Both the position numbers and the translations under genes were made by a program. From contig CADAJP010000005.1 in assembly GCA_902788345.1 (NCBI GenBank), positions 106,781 to 170,780 on the forward strand: 64,000 nt of DNA, given 5' to 3'. Positions 25,327 to 33,574 of this stretch are shown here, piece by piece; position 1 is the first letter of the stretch, and every line of letters starts with the position of its first letter. A model generated the notes under the pieces. It made no database searches. It worked only from the letters and a program-made list of their open reading frames with translations, and had not been told where the DNA came from. The DNA is from an uncultured bacterium. GTDB taxonomy: Bacteria; Cyanobacteriota; Vampirovibrionia; Gastranaerophilales; Gastranaerophilaceae.

Positions 25327-26439
25327 TTATTGGTTTAGCCAATCGGAAAGCATCTTGTAACCTACATCATTGATTACAGGTCTTAAACCTTCATCCTTTA
25401 AATGCGAATATCTATTCGTCATAGCAGGTGTTTTGTGTCCCAATATCTTCTGTGTAATAGTTTGAGAAACACCACTCATAGCCTGCCAACTTGCTCCGGT
25501 ATGTCTTAAATCATGAAATCTGAAATCTTCAATACCACACTTTTTCACAACCTTTGGAAACAATTTACCAATCAAACTTTCCTTAGGGTTACCATTTGCA
25601 TCAGCAAATAAATAATCTTTTCCTAAATGTCTTACAACTCCACTTTGTTTATAATTTTTTAATTCTTCATATAAATAATCATGTATAGGAACATTTATAT
25701 CTTGTTTATTCTTACGATCAAGAAAATAGAACAATCTTCGCTCAAAATCTACATTCTTCCAAGTAAGTTTTAAAATTTCACTTTTTCTTGCATCTGCTAA
25801 TAATCCAATTAATACACACAGAAAAAGCTCATAGGATTCTTCTTTACAGGCATTAAGAAGTTTTGTAATCTCCTTTAATTCTAAAAATCTTGTTCTAGCA
25901 TTATCTAATGGACGTTTTTTAACTTTTGACATGGGGTTTATCTGAATTATTTCAAGTTCATTGACGGCATATGTAAACACCACCTGCATATAAGCCATAT
26001 AGTGATTAACTGTTGCAGGAGATATAGTTTTATCCAAAATTTTAATTTTACCATTAATCATTGGTACTTCTTTTTTCTTCCGAGATAACTTTTCTCTACA
26101 CGCAACCAAATCAGAAGATTTTACATTAATAACATTTAAATGCCCTATTTCGTTCCGATACCATTTCAAAGCCCTTAACATATCCTTCTGAGCTCTTGGC
26201 TTTTTGTTAGGTAACTCATTTGCTATATATCTATCAATAAGTTCTGCAACCGTTATTCGTTGAGCCGCACGATATGGGAAATCAATATTCTCTCTTATCT
26301 TTGTTTCAGTTGAACTAGCCCATTCTTGAGCATCAGTCTTTTTAGCAAAGGTTTTGCATACTGTTTTCCCTTTGATTCTTACGACTGCTGCATAACTTTT
26401 TTTACCATTTTTTCCTATACGTTCTCTGATCTCTGCCAT
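25327..26439 (-). CDS. Phage-type tyrosine integrase of the island
   Basis: 370 aa. The N-terminal 50 residues form an arm-binding domain (SYAAVVRIKGKTVCKTFAKK), followed by a core-binding helical domain to about 170 and the catalytic domain. Active-site residues: Arg218 (DARKSE), a lysine at 243 or 245, His309-x-x-Arg312 (HDLRH), His335 (LGHKT) and Tyr344 (NRYSH). The gene points inward from the right attachment site, 193 bp from the repeat, as expected for an island integrated at a tRNA 3' end. The stop codon falls within a 16-bp perfect palindrome (25315-25330) that may act as a weak terminator. The TGTTGTAAAA repeats lie in its upstream region. Confidence 0.95.
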   Translation of the reverse strand: MAEIRERIGKNGKKSYAAVVRIKGKTVCKTFAKKTDAQEWASSTETKIRENIDFPYRAAQRITVAELIDRYIANELPNKKPRAQKDMLRALKWYRNEIGHLNVINVKSSDLVACREKLSRKKKEVPMINGKIKILDKTISPATVNHYMAYMQVVFTYAVNELEIIQINPMSKVKKRPLDNARTRFLELKEITKLLNACKEESYELFLCVLIGLLADARKSEILKLTWKNVDFERRLFYFLDRKNKQDINVPIHDYLYEELKNYKQSGVVRHLGKDYLFADANGNPKESLIGKLFPKVVKKCGIEDFRFHDLRHTGASWQAMSGVSQTITQKILGHKTPAMTNRYSHLKDEGLRPVINDVGYKMLSDWLNQ

Positions 26440-26464
26440 TTTATAACCCTTTTCGCCATAAAAA

Positions 26465-26495
26465 ATGTTGTAAAATGTTGTAAAAATGTTGCAAT
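26465..26495 (+). repeat. Direct repeats, possible integrase arm-type sites (right)
   Basis: Three tandem units, ATGTTGTAAA, ATGTTGTAAAAA and TGTTGCAATAA, lie between the integrase start and the right attachment site. They match the pair at 9588-9610 in sequence and orientation. Confidence 0.5.
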
Positions 26496-26631
26496 AATTC
26501 CTAAAAATATGTAAAATATTATAGTAATTATTAATTATATTTTAAACGACATTTTTTAATTTTTCAAGTATAGAGTGCGTTTTGAGTGTTATTGATTTTT
26601 ACGAATTGTTACGAATTATGTATCAGAACAG

Positions 26632-26676
26632 ATTCGTAATGAGTAGGTCGTGGGTTCGAGCCCCGTCATCGGCTTT
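26632..26676 (+). repeat. Right attachment site (displaced tRNA-Thr 3' half)
   Basis: 45 bp identical to the end of the tRNA-Thr gene plus TTT. The 5' half of a tRNA is absent, so this copy is the original chromosomal 3' end pushed aside by integration. Confidence 0.92.
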
Positions 26677-26699
26677 TATCCTAAATACCGTTAAGAATT

Positions 26700-27635
26700 A
26701 TGGAAGAAAAAAAAGTATTTTTAATAATAAACTCATATTTTATAGGGGATATACTTCTTGTAAATCCTCTCATTCAAAATATTAAAAGAATATATAAAAA
26801 TTCACTTGTCGTAATGCTTACATCCCCTCAACTGTATGATATTGCAAAATATCAACAGGGGGTAGATGATGTAATTATATGGGACAGAAGCGGAAAAGAT
26901 AAAGGCTTTTTCAATATGATAAAATTTATTTTGAAATTCCCTTATAAAAAAATCTATGCATCGTTCCCGATATATTCAACTGACAGACCTACAATTCTGG
27001 CAAAATTACTTGGTTCAAAATATATTCTGGGGCAATATCGAAACCTTATAAGTAAATTGCAGAAAAGGAAATATGACATTAAGTTTTCAGGCGGTAAAGT
27101 ACAAAAGACGAATATTGAATTACTTAGCGGTATTACACAGGAAGAGCTTACTGATTGCCCGATGAAATTCTGCCCTCCGCCTGTTACATCTGAAGCTGTT
27201 AAAAATTTAGAAAATAAAGATTTTATTGTTCTTTCTCCTAAAAGTTCAAGAGTATCAAAAGATATTCCAAATGACAAAGTTCAGGAAATTATTGAAAAAA
27301 TAGATAAAACAATTGTCTTAATTGGCGGCGGCGAAGAAGCTCAAAAGCTTTCAGATTTTCTGAAAAATAAAAATTATGATAACCTTATCAATTTAATAGG
27401 AAAAACGAACCTTATTGAATCCGCCCAAGTAATACAACTGTCAAAAGGTTGTATTAGTGCAGATACCGGAATGTTACATATGTCCTGTGCTTTAGATAAA
27501 GCAACTGTCGGTGTTTATTATGAGCAAAATTTAGATAGTTATAAGCCAAATAAAGATATCTATCCTAAATCAGCCTGTTTAGATGATGATTCCGTGGAAA
27601 ATATATTAAACACTATGAATAATTTGCTAAACTAA
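26700..27635 (+). CDS. Glycosyltransferase family 9 (heptosyltransferase-like)
   Basis: 311 aa of a GT-B fold. The N-terminal half opens with VFLIINSYFIGDILLVNPLIQNIK, typical of LPS heptosyltransferases, and the C-terminal half has VLSPKSSRVSKDIP, IVLIGGGEEAQKL and the sugar-nucleotide site CISADTGMLHMSCALDKATVGVY. It would add a sugar to the LPS core at the inner membrane. No ribosome site is evident. It starts 24 bp after the right attachment site, so before the island arrived it lay directly downstream of tRNA-Thr, and its promoter may have been changed by the integration. It converges with the next gene with a 9-bp overlap. Confidence 0.87.
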   Translation: MEEKKVFLIINSYFIGDILLVNPLIQNIKRIYKNSLVVMLTSPQLYDIAKYQQGVDDVIIWDRSGKDKGFFNMIKFILKFPYKKIYASFPIYSTDRPTILAKLLGSKYILGQYRNLISKLQKRKYDIKFSGGKVQKTNIELLSGITQEELTDCPMKFCPPPVTSEAVKNLENKDFIVLSPKSSRVSKDIPNDKVQEIIEKIDKTIVLIGGGEEAQKLSDFLKNKNYDNLINLIGKTNLIESAQVIQLSKGCISADTGMLHMSCALDKATVGVYYEQNLDSYKPNKDIYPKSACLDDDSVENILNTMNNLLN

Positions 27636-28034
27636 TTTTTCAACAGCTTTTTTAATTTTATCCGCCAAATTATATTCGTCTGTGAAAAGTTTTAAAAATT
27701 TATGAGCATGAAAAATTTCTCTATTACTCGATGCAGGTGAAAACATATCCTGCATGTCAGTTATAACAACTTCTTTTTTAGAAAAGTCAGATAGTGTCAA
27801 AAATCTGAATTTTTCGAATGAACCCTTTTTGTTGTTACTTCTGGTTATTATTTTATATTTTTCAGCAACATCCAATATACACTCACTACCATCATTCTTA
27901 ATTTTTTCAAAATTACGCAGATGTTCCGCAGAAACAAGTCCTTTATTTTGAAGCATAATAATACGGTTTGCCAAATCAGCACCGTAATATGTACCAAATG
28001 ATGTATTATAATTTTGAACTTTATTTATTTGCAT
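27627..28034 (-). CDS. Unknown protein with MQIxKVxN N-terminal tag
   Basis: 135 aa from the ATG at 28034; the longer frame to 28052 begins in AT-rich DNA without support. The start MQINKVQNYNTSFGTYYG closely resembles the starts of the glucanotransferase at 35455 and the protein at 43968, otherwise unrelated proteins. The rest (ADLANRIIMLQNKGLVSAEHL, FRFLTLSDFSKKEVVI, FTDEYNLADKIKKAVEKLV) is charged and likely globular, with no known domain. It follows the sugar porter's start only in opposite sense of transcription order: the porter lies upstream on the same strand with 21 bp between them. Confidence 0.6.
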   Translation of the reverse strand: MQINKVQNYNTSFGTYYGADLANRIIMLQNKGLVSAEHLRNFEKIKNDGSECILDVAEKYKIITRSNNKKGSFEKFRFLTLSDFSKKEVVITDMQDMFSPASSNREIFHAHKFLKLFTDEYNLADKIKKAVEKLV

Positions 28035-28055
28035 AGCAATATTATAATACAAAAT

Positions 28056-29414
28056 CTAAAATTTGCGAGGGTGCACTCCATGAATCCAGTTTGATTCGAT
28101 TTTTTCCAAAGAAATACCTTTTGTCTCAGGAACAAAGAAATATACAAAAATTATACACAACAATGAAACCGCGCCAAAACCCCAAAAGGTCAGAGCACCA
28201 CCGATTTTTTCAAGCAAAATCGGAAAACTATATACCACAAAGAAATTGAACGCAAAGTTTGAAACGGTACAAATACTCATTGCAATTCCCCTTATCTTTA
28301 AAGGAAAAACTTCTGAAACTAATATCCAGCCTATAGGTCCTAAACTCATCGCAAAACAAACAATATATGTTACAAGACTTCCGACAGTAACCCATTTTAG
28401 ATTTTCACCAAAGAAATCTTCAAACGCAAACCCGCAGCCTAACGCAATCAAACTCAGCATTACACCCGTTAAACCAAAATATAATAAAGGCTTTCTGCCT
28501 AATCTGTCGGTAAAGAATAACGCAACAATAGTCATTAAGAAATTAACTACACCTATACCGGTTGTTGCGTAAATTGCAGTTAAATTACTGTCAAAACCTG
28601 CGCTTTTAAAAATTGTAGGAGCATAATATATAATCGTATTGATACCGGTACAAATCTGTGCAAACATAATACCTATACCCACAACAAAAGGCATAATCAT
28701 CCATTTTCTTAATTCGAATTTTTCACCGGAGCCCTGATCTTCTTTCAGGGTTAATTTTATAGCTTTAATCTCTTTTTCAGCATCAGCTTCAGGCTCTATT
28801 GAAGCAAAAACTTTCTTTGCTTCTTCATCTCTGCCTTTACGCACAAGCCACCTTGGAGTGTCGCCCATAAAACACATTCCGATAAATAATACCAACCCAG
28901 GAACAACTCCTGCAAACAACATCCATCGCCAGTTGTATACCACCTGAGCAAATACTGCATTTATAAAATAAGAGAATAATATACCGGCAGTAATAGCCCA
29001 CTGATATAAAGAAACCAACGTTCCTCTTAAATGTTTTGGAGATATTTCCGATAAATAAAGCGGCACAACAAAATTAACAATACCAACAGCAAACCCTACA
29101 AATATTCTTGAAAGAATAAGTACAATCGGATTTGTTGCAAATGCACATAATATTGAACCAAGTATAAAAATTACGGCAGTAGCCATAATGATTTTTTTAC
29201 GCCCGAAAATATCTGCTAAAACACCATTTGTAGCCGCACCAATTACTGCACCTATTAAAACCGCAGAAACAATCATTCCCTGCGCAGATGCAGTTAAATC
29301 CCAGGTTTCATTTATAAATAACAACGCACCGGAAATTACTCCCGTATCATAACCGGACAACAATCCACCAAAAGATGCTGTTACAGCAACGACATACAAC
29401 CACAAATATTTCAT
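28056..29414 (-). CDS. MFS sugar porter (sugar-proton symporter)
   Basis: 452 aa with the full signature set of the sugar porter family (GalP, XylE, AraE): GYDTGVISGALLFI in helix 1, DIFGRKK in loop 2-3, a second DRLGRKP in loop 8-9, GDTPRWLVRKGR after helix 6 (in place of PESPR), and PETKGISLEKIE at the C terminus. Twelve hydrophobic segments are evident. It imports a hexose or pentose with a proton. AGGAGA precedes the ATG. The next gene downstream on this strand is the small tagged protein. A malQ-like gene at 33560 shows that the cell also handles maltodextrins; the actual substrate is unknown. Confidence 0.93.
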   Translation of the reverse strand: MKYLWLYVVAVTASFGGLLSGYDTGVISGALLFINETWDLTASAQGMIVSAVLIGAVIGAATNGVLADIFGRKKIIMATAVIFILGSILCAFATNPIVLILSRIFVGFAVGIVNFVVPLYLSEISPKHLRGTLVSLYQWAITAGILFSYFINAVFAQVVYNWRWMLFAGVVPGLVLFIGMCFMGDTPRWLVRKGRDEEAKKVFASIEPEADAEKEIKAIKLTLKEDQGSGEKFELRKWMIMPFVVGIGIMFAQICTGINTIIYYAPTIFKSAGFDSNLTAIYATTGIGVVNFLMTIVALFFTDRLGRKPLLYFGLTGVMLSLIALGCGFAFEDFFGENLKWVTVGSLVTYIVCFAMSLGPIGWILVSEVFPLKIRGIAMSICTVSNFAFNFFVVYSFPILLEKIGGALTFWGFGAVSLLCIIFVYFFVPETKGISLEKIESNWIHGVHPRKF

Positions 29415-29438
29415 TTTTATCTCCTAATTAATAAACAA

Positions 29439-29475
29439 AAAGAGGGTAAAAGCATAAGCCTTATAACCCTCTTTT
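29439..29475 (-). terminator. Terminator between the TolC fusion and the sugar porter
   Basis: AAAGAGGGT (29439-29447) pairs with ACCCTCTTT (29466-29474), with an inner ATAAG/CTTAT. On the minus strand TTTTTG follows the stem, so it ends transcripts coming from 31960. Confidence 0.75.
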
Positions 29476-29482
29476 TTATACC

Positions 29483-31960
29483 TTATAACGTAAAATCTTC
29501 TTCAGCAGGCAGAATTGCCGGAATACCTTTAATCCATTTTTTAGCTTCATCAGACGCCTTTGTCCAGTTTACAGAAACCAAACCTCTCTGAACCCAAATT
29601 AATTCTTTAAAGAATTCATATTGAGAATTTAAGGCATCAATTTTTGCACCAAAATACAAATGTTGAGCATCGGCTATTTGATTTATAGGGACTTCTCCCA
29701 TTAAATATTTAGCCTTTACTGTTTGATAATTTTCACTTTGAGCAAACATTGCTTTGTATGATTTTTCAATCATAAAATATTTTGCGATTGCTCTGTTTAC
29801 AACTGAACGAACCTGCATTTCTATTTCAGTATTTACTTCTTCAAGATATGCGTTTAATTCATTTAATTCAGATTTACAACGGGCAATTTCTGCGAATTTA
29901 TGACCACCTTCAATTGGTTTCCATTGTGCACCGATAAAGAATCTGAATGAATTTTGTTTCAAATCAAGATATGGAGATCTCGCAGCCAAAGCTTGTCCTG
30001 TAGGTGTTCCTATGCCGCCGCCCATACCGGCAGCTACATATTTCATTTGATTATGACCTTCATTCTCATAAGGCAGATTTCTGTCAAATTGAGAGCCATA
30101 TTCAAGTGACATTTTTGCATTCGGCAATACAAATTTTTGAATATAATTACCCATTTCAGCTTTTTTCATCGCTATTGCCGCTTTTAACTTTGTTGTTTCA
30201 GGTGAAAGATATTGAGCTTCTTCTACAAGCATATCTGTAAATTTACCTAATTTTTTCGGATCTCTTACGTGATCAATAATATGCAAATCTGATGAGAAGA
30301 AAGCAGGATCACTTGCAGTAAGAGGCTTAAAAGTAAAATCAGCTTTTTGGTCTTTATTTAAAAGTTTGCTTATAGTAACCTTTAAATTTTTGTAATCAGC
30401 CTGCATTTGCAACAGTTTTTTCTCTGCTTCCGAAACCTCGCCTGCCCAACGGAAAACTTCTTCATATCCGCATTTGCCTGTTTTTTCTCTGACACGGGCA
30501 ATCGCAAGATTTTCTCTTGTTTCCTGAACAAATTCTTCCTGAACTTTAATCATATTTTCAAGCATCAAAGTTTCAATATACAACGCACCAGTATGATATT
30601 CGGTATTTGCTTTTGTTAAAGCTGCTTCTGCTTTATCAAATTTCAGTTTCTTATGTTTTACAATAATATTTGTAACCAAATCAGGAGAATACAAAACCTG
30701 ATCCATTGCAACAGTAAACATACCTGCACGTGTCGGAACATCCGCATAAGAACTTGCATAGGAATTATTGTAAGTTTGATAACCCATATCAAGTCTTAAA
30801 GTCGGCAGATATCTTAAATACGCACTGGCAACAGATCTGCGAGCTGCACTGATTAAAAATTGTTTTCTTTTAATGTCAAGGTTGGTATCATCCAAAGCAT
30901 CCAGCAAGGATCCAAGAGAATATTGCGGGAGAACTTTATGTGATATAGTAACCGCATTATTTAAAAGTCTTAAAGGCGGAGTGTAACCAACGGCTTCACC
31001 TGTATCGGAATTGTAGAAAATTACTTTATCATCATAAAAAGGTATTTTTTCATTTTTTACAACATTGCCGTGCAATACACCGTGAATGTTGAATGAAGTT
31101 GCTTCTGCAAGTTTTTTATCAACATCCATGGTTGAAGTACCAAGCATTGCACCCATATCAACATCTTCTCTGCCGACTATTGAATATGACGGAAGCTTTT
31201 TATTATTTACATATTGAAATACCGCTTTTCTTTGCTCAGATGTTAAATTATACAAAGGAGTAACAAAAACAGAATCAACATCCTTTGGCATTTTATTTAA
31301 AGATGCGTTTACATCTTTACTCATCGGAACTATAACAAAAGCTATATCTGTACCTTTTTCTTTCAATTTTTTAGAGATACTGGCACTCCAGTTTGTTTCA
31401 GTTTTATAATAATTTTCATTCATAAGAATAGCAGTCTTTTTGATAGACGGAACTAATACTTTGAAAGTTGCAAAATCATTTGCTGTCTGCTGCATAGGAT
31501 TAAAGAACTTATCGCCAAAATCTCTTAAACCATATTGGTCAATTGTGATAACATATTTTTTCTTATCTTTCTTTTCCGAATAATATAAACTTGACATATA
31601 ACCAAGAGAAACAACCATTCTGGCTCTGGAATTCAATGCTTTATCTGATGCTGCTTTTGCTCCTTTTTGAGTCCAGTCACCTGAAAAAATTAAATCTTTT
31701 GAAAATACAGGTTTATAATCGGGAAGCAATGACCTTGTTATTGTTTGCTGAAATGTTTTTAAAACTTCGGCATTTTTATCGGACGGTCCGTCAAAAACAA
31801 ACGCAAGTTCAATAGGCTTCGCATTCTTCATCATTTGCTCAAGTTTTGCCTGCTTTAATCTTGCCTGTTGCTGCTGCGGTGTTTCATTTACAGCCAAAGC
31901 ACAACCGCTATACATAAACAACATCAATAAAGACACAATTGTGCAAAAAATCTTTTTCAT
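29483..31960 (-). CDS. TolC-family outer-membrane protein with N-terminal ABC-substrate-binding domain
   Basis: 825 aa. A signal peptide ends near residue 23 (MYSGCALA). Residues about 35-330 look like the periplasmic-binding fold of the PF04392 ABC substrate-binding family: IELAFVFDG, MVVSLGYMSSLYY, TAILMNENYYK, VDSVFVTPLYNLT, LPSYSIVGREDVDMGAML, GVLHGN. From about 345 on it is a TolC/outer-membrane-efflux protein with two helical repeats, for example AEAALTKANTEYHTGALY and QVRSVVNRAIAKYFMIEKSY. Normal TolC proteins are near 450-490 residues and lack the front domain. No pump or adaptor gene is adjacent. It has its own strong promoter. The binding domain might sense or deliver a ligand to the channel. 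Confidence 0.78.
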   Translation of the reverse strand: MKKIFCTIVSLLMLFMYSGCALAVNETPQQQQARLKQAKLEQMMKNAKPIELAFVFDGPSDKNAEVLKTFQQTITRSLLPDYKPVFSKDLIFSGDWTQKGAKAASDKALNSRARMVVSLGYMSSLYYSEKKDKKKYVITIDQYGLRDFGDKFFNPMQQTANDFATFKVLVPSIKKTAILMNENYYKTETNWSASISKKLKEKGTDIAFVIVPMSKDVNASLNKMPKDVDSVFVTPLYNLTSEQRKAVFQYVNNKKLPSYSIVGREDVDMGAMLGTSTMDVDKKLAEATSFNIHGVLHGNVVKNEKIPFYDDKVIFYNSDTGEAVGYTPPLRLLNNAVTISHKVLPQYSLGSLLDALDDTNLDIKRKQFLISAARRSVASAYLRYLPTLRLDMGYQTYNNSYASSYADVPTRAGMFTVAMDQVLYSPDLVTNIIVKHKKLKFDKAEAALTKANTEYHTGALYIETLMLENMIKVQEEFVQETRENLAIARVREKTGKCGYEEVFRWAGEVSEAEKKLLQMQADYKNLKVTISKLLNKDQKADFTFKPLTASDPAFFSSDLHIIDHVRDPKKLGKFTDMLVEEAQYLSPETTKLKAAIAMKKAEMGNYIQKFVLPNAKMSLEYGSQFDRNLPYENEGHNQMKYVAAGMGGGIGTPTGQALAARSPYLDLKQNSFRFFIGAQWKPIEGGHKFAEIARCKSELNELNAYLEEVNTEIEMQVRSVVNRAIAKYFMIEKSYKAMFAQSENYQTVKAKYLMGEVPINQIADAQHLYFGAKIDALNSQYEFFKELIWVQRGLVSVNWTKASDEAKKWIKGIPAILPAEEDFTL

Positions 31961-32005
31961 AAATATAACCCCTATCCCTAAATAAAACTCTAAATAACTG
32001 CGGTC

Positions 32006-32034
32006 ATTATAACAATAAAAATATTATATGTCAA
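32006..32034 (-). promoter_or_regulatory. Promoter of the TolC fusion gene
   Basis: On the minus strand TTGACA (32034-32029), exactly 17 nt, TATAAT (32011-32006): a consensus promoter, with a leader of about 40 nt to the ATG at 31960. Confidence 0.85.
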
Positions 32035-32081
32035 AAAGTATATAACATCCCCCCAAAATCAGCTTATACATTGATTTTGTC

Positions 32082-32108
32082 AAAAAAAAATGAGGACAGA
32101 ATGCCCTC
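32082..32108 (-). terminator. Orphan intrinsic terminator
   Basis: Read on the minus strand, GAGGGCA-TTC-TGTCCTC forms a 7-bp stem (one G-T pair) followed by nine T's. It lies upstream of the TolC promoter, and no annotated gene on that strand needs it. It may end a small RNA from 32110-32250 or insulate the promoter. Confidence 0.55.
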
Positions 32109-32257
32109 TTTGGAATTAAGAATAGCTGGAAGTATGAAAAAGATTAATTATATTTAATTAAAAAAGTCATGGGTTTGATATTAGCCGGGCGGATAATTAT
32201 TTAACCCTGAGTGACTGATATTTGACTTAAAATTATATCTTTTATAAACTTTAAATT

Positions 32258-33574
32258 ATGGAAATAAATATAATCGGTGCCGGATTAGCCGGTTCGGAAG
32301 CTGCACTTCAGCTTGCCAAAAGAGGATACAAAGTTAATTTATATGAAATGCGTCCGAATGTGGAAACAGGAGCTCATAAAACGGACAAATGTGCTGAATT
32401 TGTATGTTCAAATTCACTTGGTTCATACGATATAACAAACGGCAGCGGATTATTAAAACATGAAATGGAAATTCTTGGTGGGGAACTGATTGAAATTGCA
32501 AAACAATGTGCAGTTCCTGCGGGAAACGCACTTGCAATAGACAGAGAAAAGTTTTCTCAAACGGTAACCGAAAAAATTAATACAAATTCAAACATTAATT
32601 TTATAAGAGAAGAAATTACACAAATTCCTGATGGGTATGTAATTATAGCATCAGGCCCTTTAACAAGCGACAAATTTGCACAAAATATAAAAGAATTTAC
32701 AAAAAGTGAATATCTCCACTTTTTTGATGCAATCGCTCCCATTGTAGAAAAAGACAGCATTAATTTTGATATAGCTTTTTACGCAAGTAGATATGATAAA
32801 GGGGAAGCCTCCTATATTAACTGCCCTATGAATAAAGAACAGTATGAAAAATTTTATAATATTCTAATAAATGCACCTCGTATGGAACAGCATGATTTTG
32901 AAAAAGGTGCAAAATTTTTTGAAAGCTGTCTGCCGGTTGAGGTTTTGGCATCCCGCGGGGTTGACACTTTGCGTTTTGGCCCGATGAAACCCGTAGGACT
33001 TATAGACAAAAGAACCGGAGAAAAAAATTATGCCGTTGTTCAATTAAGACAGGATAACAGTGCAAAAACACTTTATAACTTGGTTGGATTTCAGACCAAT
33101 TTAAAATGGGGAAGTCAAAAGGAATTATTACAATCTATTCCGGGGCTTGAAGATTGCAACATTGTAAGATACGGTGTTATGCACCGCAACACATTTATAA
33201 ATTCTCCGAAACTACTTCATCCGACACTGCAAACAATAAAAAGAAAAGACTTATTTTTTGCAGGACAGATTACAGGGACTGAAGGTTATACAGAATCAAT
33301 TGCATCAGGGCTTTTGGCAGGGATAAATATGGCAAGATTAATTGAGAATAAACCATTACTAGAATTGCCGGAAACTACAATGCTCGGAGCATTAACACAC
33401 TATATTACAAATTCGGAAAACAATGATTTTCAACCGATAAATTCTAACTGGGGAATAGTACCGCCTGTAGAGTTACCTAAAAAAGAAAGAAAAAACAAAA
33501 AACTAAAGGGTGAACTCATGTCAAAAAGGAGCATTGAAAATCTGAAAATATATTTACAATCAATCTTCTTTTAA
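32258..33574 (+). CDS. trmFO: Folate-dependent tRNA (uracil-54-C5)-methyltransferase
   Basis: TrmFO makes ribothymidine at position 54 of tRNA using methylene-tetrahydrofolate and FAD, in the cytoplasm. The 438 residues match family length. The start has the dinucleotide-binding motif GAGLAGSEAALQLAKRG, then YEMRP, CAEFVCSNSLGS, PAGNALAIDREKF, VEVLASRGVDTLRFGPMKPVG and FAGQITGTEGYTESIASGLLAG, all hallmarks. No Shine-Dalgarno site precedes the ATG; TTGACT at 32222 and TAAACT at 32245-32250 with a 17-nt gap would start transcription at the ATG itself. The end overlaps the convergent malQ by 15 bp. Confidence 0.96.
   Translation: MEINIIGAGLAGSEAALQLAKRGYKVNLYEMRPNVETGAHKTDKCAEFVCSNSLGSYDITNGSGLLKHEMEILGGELIEIAKQCAVPAGNALAIDREKFSQTVTEKINTNSNINFIREEITQIPDGYVIIASGPLTSDKFAQNIKEFTKSEYLHFFDAIAPIVEKDSINFDIAFYASRYDKGEASYINCPMNKEQYEKFYNILINAPRMEQHDFEKGAKFFESCLPVEVLASRGVDTLRFGPMKPVGLIDKRTGEKNYAVVQLRQDNSAKTLYNLVGFQTNLKWGSQKELLQSIPGLEDCNIVRYGVMHRNTFINSPKLLHPTLQTIKRKDLFFAGQITGTEGYTESIASGLLAGINMARLIENKPLLELPETTMLGALTHYITNSENNDFQPINSNWGIVPPVELPKKERKNKKLKGELMSKRSIENLKIYLQSIFF

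Larger units (their letters stand above)
9481..26676. mobile_element. Integrated genomic island in tRNA-Thr carrying a surface-glycan operon
   Basis: The element is bounded by a 45-bp perfect direct repeat of the 3' half of tRNA-Thr (9481-9525 and 26632-26676), so the unit is 17,151 bp. A 370-aa tyrosine integrase lies beside the right repeat, a second, core-only recombinase near the left end. Repeated TGTTGTAAAA motifs occur just inside both ends. Cargo runs left to right: glycan-synthesis operon (11072-21292), then minus-strand small DNA-binding/replication-like genes, then a toxin-antitoxin pair. I see no relaxase, type IV secretion, portal or capsid gene, so it would need a helper to transfer, or is a plain integrative island. 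Confidence 0.9.

Noticed and set aside
26582..26785. 67-codon ORF across the right attachment site
   Set aside because: It is a translation of the tRNA-Thr remnant (frame reads SRSWVRAPSSA) and overlaps the GT9 start; no ribosome site.
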